27,313 bases of DNA from JAGLTN01 sp023135255 (GTDB lineage: Bacteria > Planctomycetota > Phycisphaerae > Sedimentisphaerales > Anaerobacaceae), in contig DAOWCP010000023.1 of assembly GCA_030639495.1 (NCBI GenBank), forward strand, positions 1 to 27,313. The letters are read 5' to 3'. The translations under genes were made by a program, and so were the position numbers. Positions 14,511 to 23,422 of the stretch are shown in pieces. The notes beneath the pieces were generated by a model that did not search any database, was not told the origin of the DNA, and worked only from the letters and a program-made list of their open reading frames with translations. The stretch's first letter is position 1; every line of letters starts with the position of its first letter.

Positions 14511-16061
14511 TTATTTAGTCAGCCATTTTTCTGCGAAAATTGTCAAATCTGCTAAGTTGATTACGTTATCCGGGGGATTTGAGATGTCAAAAATGCTGTC
14601 GTAACCGGGCTGGGACTGCTGGGTTTGCCAGGCTGATGCGAATAAGCTGAAATCGTAGAAGTTTACTTTTCTGTCCTGATTGAAGTCTGCGGCGGCGAAT
14701 TCAGCTATTTGGAAAGTTAAAGAAGGATCGTTCTGCAGGAACAATCCGCCGCCTTTGAGGACGAAATCGAGCTCAGTGAAGAGGTTCATTCCGATTATGC
14801 CGTCAAGTGTTCCGCCCTCTGGTGAGGAAACATCGAGCAGAATTACGGGGACATCCGTAAAGGTAAGCCATTGTCCCAAGGCGGGTATTTCAAGTCTGTC
14901 GATGTAGAAGCCGTCGATCATTTGAATTTCGCCGGTGGCTCCTTTTATTTCTACCTGGAACTCTGCGTTTTGAGGGTCGAGACCTAATCTGGCGCCAACT
15001 CTTGAACCAATGACTGTTACTTGTGCGCCGGTATCGAGCATGAATCTGTTTTTGTCATAAGCTGAGAAAGCCCCTTGATATAAATCCACGCTGTGAACAA
15101 AAAAGAGACTCTGCGAAGAGGTACCCATAATCAGAGATGGGCTTGTGGGTACATACAAAAGTTCAAAATCTTCATAGATAACAGTGTAAAGATATTGAAC
15201 AGTAGTTGAGCCTAAAGGCCTGAGTTCGAGTGGGATTATATTGTTGTAATCAGGGATGGGTGAATTGCTGTCAAGAATTTGTATATCGGGCGCGGTGTAT
15301 TGCTGGTTGTTGACATCGACCGTTATAGGATTTGAATTATTGAAAAGTGTATTGTAATAAACCACCATCGGTGCGCCTACGATGGTAGGGACTTTTGGTG
15401 ACTCTATGGGGTCGCCGATTGCCACTGCAAAATTTGACAGGCCTATCATGTTAGCATCTGAGAGTTGGCCATTAGAATCGATATCTTTAAGACTGCTGAC
15501 GAAAAAGCCCATAGGCTGACTGGCGTATGCGATTGCAGTATCATTGACGCCGCTAAGAAATACGGGGTTGGAAGTAATCATGTCAGGATTATCATATATG
15601 CCAAGGGTAACTGCGTCGTTGACATCTATTATACATACGCTTGCGCCGGTATCGAACAGGCCTATAGAATAATTGCTCGCCGGGTCATTTGTGAAGTAAC
15701 CGTCGTCGATTTCAAGCTCGACTTTAGCAGTAAAAATGCCGTCAATTTCGTCGATTCTCTCGTCGGTAACATTTATCGCAACCCATGGGACAAAGCCATC
15801 GATAGGCGGTGATTCAATGACGGTTGCTAATACGTCGCCTTGAGGCTTGGTTAATATCTGTTGGGTTACTGAAAGCCAGTCGCCTTGAATGAGCTGACTA
15901 TCATAATCGGGATAATGAAGAGCTTTGATCTTGCTTTGATTTGGGCCTGTCCAGTTGACTGGTTTTCTTATCCAATCGTTATCCGCTTGTGCGGCCCAGG
16001 CGAAAAGAGCTAAAAAACAGCACAGGATTATTTTATTTTTGTATATTCTTTTTAAACACAT
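14511..16061 (-). CDS. Exported two-domain retropepsin-like aspartyl protease with dockerin repeats
   Basis: 516 aa: a signal peptide (1-26, ending AWAAQA), then two retropepsin-like halves in one chain. The first has the catalytic-type motif FDTGA (Asp137); the second has LDTGAQVTVIG (Asp343) and the partner motif DGIIGMN (420-426). The C-terminus (457-516) carries two dockerin-like calcium loops, ADFNQDRKVNFYDF and FDISNPPDNVINLADL, each followed by a FxxxW helix. Retropepsins are normally one-DTG homodimers, whereas here both aspartates lie in one polypeptide, as in pepsins. The sequence predicts a secreted or surface-anchored peptidase. Activity is not assured: the first half lacks a clear hydrophobic-hydrophobic-Gly partner except around TIVGAPM. 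Start: AAGG lies 8 bases before the ATG. Confidence 0.8.
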   Translation of the reverse strand: MCLKRIYKNKIILCCFLALFAWAAQADNDWIRKPVNWTGPNQSKIKALHYPDYDSQLIQGDWLSVTQQILTKPQGDVLATVIESPPIDGFVPWVAINVTDERIDEIDGIFTAKVELEIDDGYFTNDPASNYSIGLFDTGASVCIIDVNDAVTLGIYDNPDMITSNPVFLSGVNDTAIAYASQPMGFFVSSLKDIDSNGQLSDANMIGLSNFAVAIGDPIESPKVPTIVGAPMVVYYNTLFNNSNPITVDVNNQQYTAPDIQILDSNSPIPDYNNIIPLELRPLGSTTVQYLYTVIYEDFELLYVPTSPSLIMGTSSQSLFFVHSVDLYQGAFSAYDKNRFMLDTGAQVTVIGSRVGARLGLDPQNAEFQVEIKGATGEIQMIDGFYIDRLEIPALGQWLTFTDVPVILLDVSSPEGGTLDGIIGMNLFTELDFVLKGGGLFLQNDPSLTFQIAEFAAADFNQDRKVNFYDFSLFASAWQTQQSQPGYDSIFDISNPPDNVINLADLTIFAEKWLTK

Positions 16062-16166
16062 AATTAAAACCTTGATCTTTAAAAGCTAAAGACATGAGAA
16101 AAGCAATTTTGCATACAACCCCAGTCTTTTCAGCACCATTTCGCCCTTTATAAGGCCAACGTGCGT

Positions 16167-16195
16167 ATTATACCATAAATAAGCCAAAAAATCAA
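16167..16195 (-). promoter_or_regulatory. Promoter for the aspartyl protease gene
   Basis: On the minus strand: TTGATT (16195-16190), a 17-bp spacer and perfect TATAAT (16172-16167). The leader is about 100 bases. Confidence 0.65.
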
Positions 16196-16332
16196 GACAG
16201 TTTAAAGAAATGTTATGCTGAAAACAGGCTTCTGAGTGTGTTTTTGCCGGCAGAAACCAAAAGTAGTCCGGAACCTGAAAATTCGCATTTCCGTTCAGAT
16301 TTCGGGGAAAACAGGTATTGAAATAAATCTTC

Positions 16333-16361
16333 TTGAATATTAATAGGACTTTTGGTATAAT
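16333..16361 (+). promoter_or_regulatory. Promoter for the GLUG-repeat gene
   Basis: TTGAAT (16333-16338), a 17-bp spacer and perfect TATAAT (16356-16361). It is divergent from the protease promoter, and the two -35 boxes are 137 bp apart. Confidence 0.7.
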
Positions 16362-16414
16362 CGGCAATGTTTCGAGGAAAATTTTTAGTATTTCATAATT
16401 CAGGAGAACGGTAA

Positions 16415-19400
16415 ATGCGTACTAACATTCTTTTTGTACTGTCGGTTATGTGCTTATTTTCAGGTTCTGTTTTTGCCATCGGCGGTGATATGGGCGGGGC
16501 AACTCAGGATGGCTCAGCGGATTTTCCATATTTGATAGAGGATTTCAACGATTTTCAAGCCTTTTGCGCCGATCCAAATTACTGGGATGATTGCGTCAGG
16601 CTTGACTGCGATTTAGATCTTGATCCTAATTTGCAAAGTAGAGTTGTTTACTCTGAGTCTCCTATTGCCAATGGTCCTTACTTTTCTGGCAGTTTTGACG
16701 GTAATGATCATACTATCAGCAATTTAACTGTTGACGGTGTAAATTATTGCGGATTGTTTGGCAAAACAGAGCCTGGCAGTTCTATCACAGACTTAGGCAT
16801 CGAAAACGCTTCTGTTACCGGCTCAGGTGATTATGTGGCTGCTCTGGTGGGCTATAATGGTGGCAAGGATGGTGGCAGTAGTATCACCAGCTGTTATTCG
16901 ACCGGGGAGATTAATGGCGATAGGCATATCGGCGGGCTGGTTGGCTATAATTATGGCATTATCACCAGCAGTTATTCGACCGGGGAAGTTACTGGCAATA
17001 GTAATGTCGGCGGGCTGGTGGGCATGAATTATGGCAGTAATTTTGGTATTATAACCAGCTGTTATTCGACCGGGGAGGTTAATGGCGATAATGGTGTCGG
17101 TGGTTTGGTGGGCATGAATTTAGGCAGCAATTTTGGCAGTATCATCAACAGTTATTCGACCGGGAAGATTAATGGCGATAGTGGTGTCGGTGGTTTGGTG
17201 GGCATTAATGTTGACAGTATCACCAGCTGTTATTCGACCGGGGAGGTTAATGGCAATTACGATGCCGGCGGGCTGGTGGGCAGGAATGATGGCAGTATCA
17301 CCAGCAGTTTTTGGGATACCCAAACCAGTGCAATGACTATAGGTGTTGGCGATGGTACAACAACAGGTGCGACTGGTAAAACAACGCTTGAGATGCAGAC
17401 AGAGAACACTTTTACTGATGCCGGCTGGGATTTTCTTGGTGAGATAGCTAATGGTACAAGTCAAACATGGCAAATGCCGGTTGGTGCCGGTTATCCTGTA
17501 CTAAGTGTTTTTAATGGATATGTGCCGGTTGTTCTTAGTGGTAATGGCAATTTGAGTAATCCATATTTAATTTGCGATGCTAATGATTTAGGAGCTATAA
17601 TCTATTATGATAATAGTGCCTGTTATAAGCTGATTGCAGATATTGACTTAACTGACATACAATGGCAGGCGGCTATTATACCACGCTTTGCCGGTCATTT
17701 TGATGGTGATGGGTATATTATCAGCAATTTAACTGTTGACGGTGTAAATTATTGCGGATTGTTTGGCAAAACAGAGCCTGGCAGTTCTATCACAGACTTG
17801 AGTTTAGAAAACGCTTCTGTTACCGGCTCAGATGATTATGTGGCTGCTCTGGTGGGCTATAATGATGGCAGTAGTATCGCCAGCTGTTATTCGACAGGGG
17901 AGGTTAATGGCTACAATGGTGTCGGTGGTTTGGTGGGCATTAATTATGGCAGTATCACCAGCAGTTATTCGACCGGGGAGGTTAATGGCAATGGTAGTGT
18001 CGGCGGTTTGGCGGGCATTAATGATGGCAGTATCACCAGCTGTTATTCGACCGGGGAAGTTATTGGCAATAGTAATGTCGGCGGCCTGGTGGGCATTAAT
18101 TATAGCAGTATCACCAGCAGTTTTTGGGATACCCAAACCAGTGCAATGACTATAGGTGTTGGCTACGGTACAACAACAGGTACGACTGGTAAAACAACGC
18201 TTGAGATGCAGACAGAGAACACTTTTACTGATGCCGGCTGGGATTTTCTTGGTGAGATAGCTAATGGTACAAGTCAAACATGGCAAATGCCGGTTGGCGG
18301 TGGTTATCCTGTACAAAGTGTTTTTACTGGATATGTGCCAGTTGTTCTTTGTGGCAGTGGCAGTAAAGAGAATCCATATTTAATTGGCGATGCTAATGAT
18401 TTAGGAGTTGTAATCTATTATGATAACAGCGCCTGTTATAAGCTGATTGCAGATATTAACTTAGCCGGCATTCAATGGCCGACGGCTATTATACCACGCT
18501 TTGCCGGTCATTTTGATGGTGATGGGTATATTATCAGCAATATGAACATTGATGGCTGCGGCTATTTAGGTCTGTTCGGCAGATTATACAAAGAGGCTGT
18601 AGTTGCGAATATTGGCCTCGAAAGTGTGATGGTTACCGGCACCGGCAATTGTGTGGCTGCTCTGGTGGGCGAGAATTATTCTGGCAATATCACCAGCAGT
18701 TATTCGACCGGGGAGGTTAATGGCAATAGTTATGTCGGCAGTCTGGTGGGCTATAATAATGATTTTGGCAGTATCACCAGCAGTTATTCGACTGGGACGG
18801 TTAATGGCAATAGTGAGGTCGGCGGTCTGGTGGGCATTAATTATGGCAATATCAGCAGCAGTTATTCGACCGGGGCGGTTAATGGCAATAATTATTATGT
18901 CGGCGGTCTGGTGGGCTATAATTATGGCAGTATCAACAGCTGTTATTCGACCGGGGAGATTACTGGCAATTATCATCGTGTCGGTGGTCTGGTGGGCGGT
19001 AATGATGGCATTATCACCAGCAGTTATTATTCGACCGGGGCGGTTAATGGCAATGGTGGTGTCGGCGGTTTGGCGGGCACGACTGGTGGCAGTAGCATTA
19101 TCACCAGCAGTTATTCGACCGGGGAAGTTAATGGCTCACGTGATGCTGTCGGAGGTCTGGTGGGTTATAATAACAATAATAGCATTATCGGCAGCAGTTA
19201 TTCGACCGGGAAAGTTACCGGCGATGAAAGTGTCGGCGGTCTGGTGGGCAAGAATTATGGCAGTATCACCAGCAGTTATTCGACCGGGGCGGTTAATGGC
19301 AATTACGATGTCGGCGGTCTGGTGGGCAAGAATTCTCGCAGTATCACCAGCAGTTTTTGGGATACCCAAACCAGTGCAATGACTATAGGTGTTGGCTATG

Positions 19401-19729
19401 GTACAACAACGGGTGCGATTGGCAAAACAACACTTGAGATGCAGACAGAGAATACGTTTACTGATGCCGGTTGGGATTTTGTTGGTGAGGATATTTGGGA
19501 TATATGTGATGGTATGAACTATCCTAAGTTAAGCTGGCAAATTCCTGTGGTTGGGGATTTTGTTTGCGGCGATGGGGTTGATATTGTTGACTTTGCTGTG
19601 CTGGCTGAGACCTGGAATCTTTCATTGGGCCAAACTGGTTATAATTATAAGTGCGATCTATCCGGCAATGAGACAATCGACTTTGCTGATCTGGCGATAT
19701 TCTGTGATAACTGGCTTGGGGGAATATAG
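16415..19729 (+). CDS. Large secreted GLUG-repeat surface protein with dockerin-like C-terminus
   Basis: 1104 aa. A signal peptide (1-21, ending GSVFA) precedes three modules. Each module opens with a FDGDGYIISNL-type strand, then carries many about 27-residue GLUG repeats of the form GGLVGYNYGSITSSYSTGEVNGN, and closes with SSFWDTQTSAMTIGVG. The module closers lie near 17308, 18121 and 19355; the third module has the most repeats. GLUG repeats are predicted to build a right-handed beta-solenoid seen in adhesins and IgA-protease-like surface proteins. The end (about 1048-1104) has two dockerin-like loops, GDGVDIVDFAVLAETW and CDLSGNETIDFADLAIF, suggesting attachment or sorting like its neighbours. 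Start: AGGAG lies 9 bases before the ATG. No enzyme motif seen. Internal DNA repeats make length variation likely. Confidence 0.85.
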   Translation: MRTNILFVLSVMCLFSGSVFAIGGDMGGATQDGSADFPYLIEDFNDFQAFCADPNYWDDCVRLDCDLDLDPNLQSRVVYSESPIANGPYFSGSFDGNDHTISNLTVDGVNYCGLFGKTEPGSSITDLGIENASVTGSGDYVAALVGYNGGKDGGSSITSCYSTGEINGDRHIGGLVGYNYGIITSSYSTGEVTGNSNVGGLVGMNYGSNFGIITSCYSTGEVNGDNGVGGLVGMNLGSNFGSIINSYSTGKINGDSGVGGLVGINVDSITSCYSTGEVNGNYDAGGLVGRNDGSITSSFWDTQTSAMTIGVGDGTTTGATGKTTLEMQTENTFTDAGWDFLGEIANGTSQTWQMPVGAGYPVLSVFNGYVPVVLSGNGNLSNPYLICDANDLGAIIYYDNSACYKLIADIDLTDIQWQAAIIPRFAGHFDGDGYIISNLTVDGVNYCGLFGKTEPGSSITDLSLENASVTGSDDYVAALVGYNDGSSIASCYSTGEVNGYNGVGGLVGINYGSITSSYSTGEVNGNGSVGGLAGINDGSITSCYSTGEVIGNSNVGGLVGINYSSITSSFWDTQTSAMTIGVGYGTTTGTTGKTTLEMQTENTFTDAGWDFLGEIANGTSQTWQMPVGGGYPVQSVFTGYVPVVLCGSGSKENPYLIGDANDLGVVIYYDNSACYKLIADINLAGIQWPTAIIPRFAGHFDGDGYIISNMNIDGCGYLGLFGRLYKEAVVANIGLESVMVTGTGNCVAALVGENYSGNITSSYSTGEVNGNSYVGSLVGYNNDFGSITSSYSTGTVNGNSEVGGLVGINYGNISSSYSTGAVNGNNYYVGGLVGYNYGSINSCYSTGEITGNYHRVGGLVGGNDGIITSSYYSTGAVNGNGGVGGLAGTTGGSSIITSSYSTGEVNGSRDAVGGLVGYNNNNSIIGSSYSTGKVTGDESVGGLVGKNYGSITSSYSTGAVNGNYDVGGLVGKNSRSITSSFWDTQTSAMTIGVGYGTTTGAIGKTTLEMQTENTFTDAGWDFVGEDIWDICDGMNYPKLSWQIPVVGDFVCGDGVDIVDFAVLAETWNLSLGQTGYNYKCDLSGNETIDFADLAIFCDNWLGGI
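16714..19475 (+). repeat. Long near-identical DNA repeats inside the GLUG gene
   Basis: Besides the short GLUG units, whole blocks recur almost unchanged: 16714-16793 with 17719-17798 (about 80 bp); 17672-17727 with 18485-18540; and the module closer at about 17308-17487, 18121-18297 and (shorter) 19355-19475. The nucleotide identity exceeds what protein constraint needs, pointing to recent duplication or gene conversion. Confidence 0.8.
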
Positions 19730-19746
19730 GCTTTTAGATTGAAATT

Positions 19747-19785
19747 AAAAAAGGCTCCTGAGTATGATTGATGGGAGCCTTTTTT
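19747..19785. terminator. Bidirectional intrinsic terminator
   Basis: AAAAAAGGCTCC (19747-19758) pairs with GGAGCCTTTTTT (19774-19785) as a 12-bp stem. It lies between the GLUG gene (+) and the isomerase gene (-), both ending here, so it probably stops both. Confidence 0.85.
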
Positions 19786-19800
19786 GTTTGTGTTTTCTGT

Positions 19801-20688
19801 TTAGATGTACTGGTTTCGGATTTTTATCAGGAGGTCTCTTGTTGCGATTATGCCTTGTTTTTCGCTTAGTTTGCTGCCTTCGTATTCTACGCCTACAAAG
19901 CCATCGTAGCCTGCATCGAGAACTATTTTCATCATTTTGTAATAGTCGGTGTTAATTTCATCGCCATTGGCGTCAAACTCCTGACTTTTAGCGCTGACAG
20001 CTTTTGCGTAAGGCATGAGCATTTTTACCGCTTCGTATCGGTCGGTGTCTTTATCGAAATTTCCGAAATCAGGCAACATACCACAGTTAGGCATATTGAC
20101 CATCTTCATAACTTCAGACATCCATTTGCCATTAGAAGACAGCCCGCCATGATTTTCTACGATGACGTTCAGTTTGTATTTTTTCGCTTCTTCGCTGAGT
20201 CTTGTCAGGCCGTCAACTGCGAGTTTCTGCTGCTCTTGGTAGGTTCCTTCTGCGTGGGCATTAACTCTGATGGAGTGGCAGCCGAGGAATTTTGCAGCTT
20301 CTAACCAGCGGTAATGATTTTCAATTGCTGTTGTTCTTTTTGCGTTGTCGGGGTTGCCGAGGTGACCTTCACCATCGCACATTATGAGCAGAGATTTCAT
20401 GTTGTTGTCTTTTGCGAGGGTTTTCATCTGCCCGAGATAAGCTTTGTCGTTGGCTTTATCTTTGAAGAAAGTGTTTACATATTCGAGTCCTTCCAATCCT
20501 AAATCGTGCGAGACTTTTGCGAAATCGAGATTGTCCATTTTTTTAGCGAAGATCGATTTATTAAACGACCACTGCGCGAGTGACAATTTGAAAGGCAATT
20601 GCGGTTTGGTCTGCATTGCTAAAGTTTTGCCAGCAGTTAAGCCACAAACCATACCAACGCCCATTTCGAGAAATGTTCTTCTGTTCAT
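19801..20688 (-). CDS. Tat-exported sugar phosphate isomerase/epimerase-like TIM-barrel protein
   Basis: 295 aa. The N-terminus NRRTFLEMG with a following hydrophobic stretch is a twin-arginine signal, so the protein is predicted to be exported folded. The remainder is an AP-endonuclease-2/xylose-isomerase-like barrel: SLAQWSF (36-42), VIVENHGG with Glu178, LPDFGNF with Asp207 and GVEYEG with Glu268/Glu270 are the expected divalent metal ligands. Family members interconvert sugars (hydroxypyruvate isomerase, tagatose epimerase and others). The exact substrate is unknown, and an extracytoplasmic location is common in planctomycetes. Start: AAGGG lies 7-8 bases before the ATG. It is the last gene of the SGNH-glycosidase-isomerase operon, 22 bp after the glycosidase stop. 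Confidence 0.82.
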   Translation of the reverse strand: MNRRTFLEMGVGMVCGLTAGKTLAMQTKPQLPFKLSLAQWSFNKSIFAKKMDNLDFAKVSHDLGLEGLEYVNTFFKDKANDKAYLGQMKTLAKDNNMKSLLIMCDGEGHLGNPDNAKRTTAIENHYRWLEAAKFLGCHSIRVNAHAEGTYQEQQKLAVDGLTRLSEEAKKYKLNVIVENHGGLSSNGKWMSEVMKMVNMPNCGMLPDFGNFDKDTDRYEAVKMLMPYAKAVSAKSQEFDANGDEINTDYYKMMKIVLDAGYDGFVGVEYEGSKLSEKQGIIATRDLLIKIRNQYI

Positions 20689-20710
20689 TTTTTAGTCCCT
20701 TAAAAGTTTT

Positions 20711-23374
20711 TTATTTTTTCATTAGTCTTATAACGCAGGCAACATCCTGGTCCGGGATGAGGTAGTCGATTTTGGTTTTGAGCTTGCCATCGGTTACGTC
20801 TATCTTCTGCAGGTTATAGAATTTGCCTGTTTTTGTATCAAAATATTTTACTCTGTAAGTACCGTCAGGAATATCTTTAACGGTTAAGGTGAAATTTTTA
20901 ATTGTATAATGTGCAGGGTTTCTCATCCATGCAAAGACGTTGGCGCCAGCACTGACGGCCATCACTTCGGTTTTATCCCAGCCTCTTGATGATTTAAATT
21001 CTACATCTTTCTTTTCGAGCTGTTCATTGGTTTTGAGCATTTCGCTGCTGAATTTTGCGGCTGGGCCCAGGTGGTAAAATTCGTTTCTGTGATCCAACCA
21101 CTGCCACCACCAGTTCATAGGCAAGATCGGAGTCGGCAGGAACATTCCGCGCCAAAGTGACATGTGGAGACTTCTTTCGTAGTCTTTCGGGAACTGATGA
21201 AGCCTTGGACCCCGCCAGCTATAACCACATTCGCCCATTACGTGAGGCTTATTATATTTATCCTCATAAGTTTTGAACATGTGTGCAAACCAGTAAGTCG
21301 GGCCATAACGGTGTGTCTGCGTAAAATCAATGTGCTCACTATCCCAAAGTTTACCGCTGAAATCATCTCTGCTTGTAGTGATCATGTGATCGTATGGGTC
21401 GATGGCTTTGAGGTGCTTAGCGATGTCTTTGTGCCAACTGGCTATCATATCATCGTTAACGGTTTCTTCATGTCTTGAGACGTTGTCGACTTCTTTCCAA
21501 AGCTCCCAAACGGACAGGTATGGGGAGTAGCTCCATCTGGCGACCTGGTAGCGAAGTTTGTTTTTGTAAATCTTTTTAGCTTCTTCACTTGTAAAGAAAT
21601 CGCCTGGCGTTTCGCATGGGCCGCCATTAACTACGCTGTAAGGGTTTTTGTCCCACATCTTGTTGCCGAAAGTATCAGCGATCGTGCTGCATTCCCAGTA
21701 GTACTGCATTGACAGTTTTATATAGATGCCGTTTGCTTTGGCGAGTTCGATCAGCCCATCCATTTTGTCAGCTGCGTCGAGGTCGTATACACCTACGCCG
21801 TATTTGCTCCATTCGAGGGGAATGTGCCATGGCATTGAAGATGTGCAGATGTAATTGCAGCCCATTGATTTTAGCCTGGTGAACATCCATTCGTCGGTGT
21901 AGATTTTTCCGTATTCGAAATTTTCCCAACCGAAATTACAACCAACGCCTCTGAAGAGTTTACCGCTGTCGAAAATCAATGTGTAATATGAATCAGGATT
22001 GATGCCTAAGAAGCCGTCGCTTTTGCTTTTGTGTACGTTAAAGGATTGCTTTTTTGAGGTTTTCCATAGCTTGCCGTCAATATATGCTTTAATCCTGTAG
22101 GAATACTGTCCGGTTTGCCTTGGGGTGAATCTCAGGCCCCATGTGCTGTCGGCCTCGTCGCCTGCGTAGTAGAAACATGGCATGATGATCACTTTGCCAT
22201 CGGGGCATTTTATGACGGCATCAAAATATACATGGTCAGGGTCGAAGGGGTTTTGGAATTGTTTGCCTGAGACGTAGATATCTGCGAACATCGGCTCATA
22301 TTTGCCGACTCTTTTCTTATTAGGCTTTACTGCGAAGGTTTTGTCTTTCAGCTTGGTTGTGAATCTCCAGACTTTTCCTTTTTCGGTTTTACCGTCGTTG
22401 ATCTGATCGACACGCCAGAAATATGTTTTGCCCTGTTCGAGTTCGTCGATGTTTAAAGAGCTGCGGCCTTTTGTGCCTTTGTAATAATTTTTGTCGTAGA
22501 CATTTGCGATGTAGACTTTGTTGAAGTTGTCGCCGAAATAAACTTCTGCCTTTTTGCCGTTGATGCCTTTTTTCCATTTTAGTGTAACTTCGGTATCGAT
22601 AGCCATTTGCTTGTTAGCGGGATAAGGCAGAGCTGCGGAGTCTGGATTGGCGAGGTAATTTATTTCAGCTTCGGAAAGAGCGTAGTCGTAAATTGAGAAC
22701 TCATCAATTTTGCCTTTGAAGCAGGTGCTGTCTTTGCTGGCCGGTGCCATGTTCTTTGCGACTGCGAGTATCTCAGCTTTTATATCTCTGAGTTTGAAGT
22801 CCCTGGTGCCTTCGAGTGTTCCGTTGTTATAAACTTTGACAGTTTTGCCGTCGTAGGTTGCGGTCATCATTTGCCAGATGTTAAAGCTGAATATCTGTTC
22901 ACCTATGGGAGCCTGCTGGTCGTTAGTAGCTCGCAGGTAAAGTTTTCTGCCGAATTTTTCGACCTTTTCGGAATCATTGTAATTTACCCATCGACCCGAT
23001 GCCTTTTGTCCCCAACCGGCGAACCATTGTTCTGTTTTTGGGAATGCGTCTACCATGACCCAGAAATTCATTGACCAGGTTTGGGATGCTTTTGTGGGGA
23101 GGTTTTGTGGGTTTACTTTTTCTACCCAATCGTCGATGCCGTCAAAAAGAATAGCTTTGCCGATTCGGCCTTTGATCGACTGCGGGTTGCCGTGGATCGT
23201 ACCTTCATTTCCATTTCCAGATTCGTCTTTTACCATAGAGTTTGAAATGTCATCGAAGCTCCATCTTAGTATGGGGGCCTTTTCAACGGCGAAAGAGAAG
23301 GTTGTAAAAAGTAAGATAATTGCTGTCAAACATACCATCCGGAGAATTTTATAATTTGAAACATCCTTTTTCAT
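20711..23374 (-). CDS. Secreted LamG / fibronectin-like / DUF5060-like glycoside hydrolase
   Basis: 887 aa. Signal peptide about 1-29. A LamG/concanavalin-like domain (33-243) starts ILRWSFDD and ends KIDEFSIYDYALSEAEI. It is followed by a fibronectin-type region (about 250-340, with FWRVDQIND), a DUF5060-like beta domain (about 357-447), a TIM-barrel (about 460-780) and a small C-terminal beta domain (800-885). The barrel has the clan GH-A layout: the putative acid/base is Glu628 in WELWKEVDN after strand 4, and the nucleophile is Glu715 in VMGECGYSW after strand 7. The residue before the acid/base is Lys (627), where related enzymes have Asn (WELWNEVD). The substrate is a polysaccharide of unknown type. 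The gap from the SGNH gene is 48 bp, so the two are probably one transcript. Confidence 0.82.
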   Translation of the reverse strand: MKKDVSNYKILRMVCLTAIILLFTTFSFAVEKAPILRWSFDDISNSMVKDESGNGNEGTIHGNPQSIKGRIGKAILFDGIDDWVEKVNPQNLPTKASQTWSMNFWVMVDAFPKTEQWFAGWGQKASGRWVNYNDSEKVEKFGRKLYLRATNDQQAPIGEQIFSFNIWQMMTATYDGKTVKVYNNGTLEGTRDFKLRDIKAEILAVAKNMAPASKDSTCFKGKIDEFSIYDYALSEAEINYLANPDSAALPYPANKQMAIDTEVTLKWKKGINGKKAEVYFGDNFNKVYIANVYDKNYYKGTKGRSSLNIDELEQGKTYFWRVDQINDGKTEKGKVWRFTTKLKDKTFAVKPNKKRVGKYEPMFADIYVSGKQFQNPFDPDHVYFDAVIKCPDGKVIIMPCFYYAGDEADSTWGLRFTPRQTGQYSYRIKAYIDGKLWKTSKKQSFNVHKSKSDGFLGINPDSYYTLIFDSGKLFRGVGCNFGWENFEYGKIYTDEWMFTRLKSMGCNYICTSSMPWHIPLEWSKYGVGVYDLDAADKMDGLIELAKANGIYIKLSMQYYWECSTIADTFGNKMWDKNPYSVVNGGPCETPGDFFTSEEAKKIYKNKLRYQVARWSYSPYLSVWELWKEVDNVSRHEETVNDDMIASWHKDIAKHLKAIDPYDHMITTSRDDFSGKLWDSEHIDFTQTHRYGPTYWFAHMFKTYEDKYNKPHVMGECGYSWRGPRLHQFPKDYERSLHMSLWRGMFLPTPILPMNWWWQWLDHRNEFYHLGPAAKFSSEMLKTNEQLEKKDVEFKSSRGWDKTEVMAVSAGANVFAWMRNPAHYTIKNFTLTVKDIPDGTYRVKYFDTKTGKFYNLQKIDVTDGKLKTKIDYLIPDQDVACVIRLMKK

Positions 23375-23422
23375 AATACGCCCTTTGCTATAAAAATCAT
23401 TAAAATTGTAAATTTAAGTTAA

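Noticed and set aside
16900..19340. Regularly spaced short repeats that might suggest a CRISPR array
   Set aside because: The repeats are in frame, encode GLUG units, vary in length and sequence, and have no unique spacers or cas genes nearby.
18651..19382. 243-codon plus-strand frame (and similar short ones) within the GLUG gene
   Set aside because: The frame is open only because the DNA repeats carry the same alternate-frame codons; the translation is a simple repeat of VIRPGRLMAI type.
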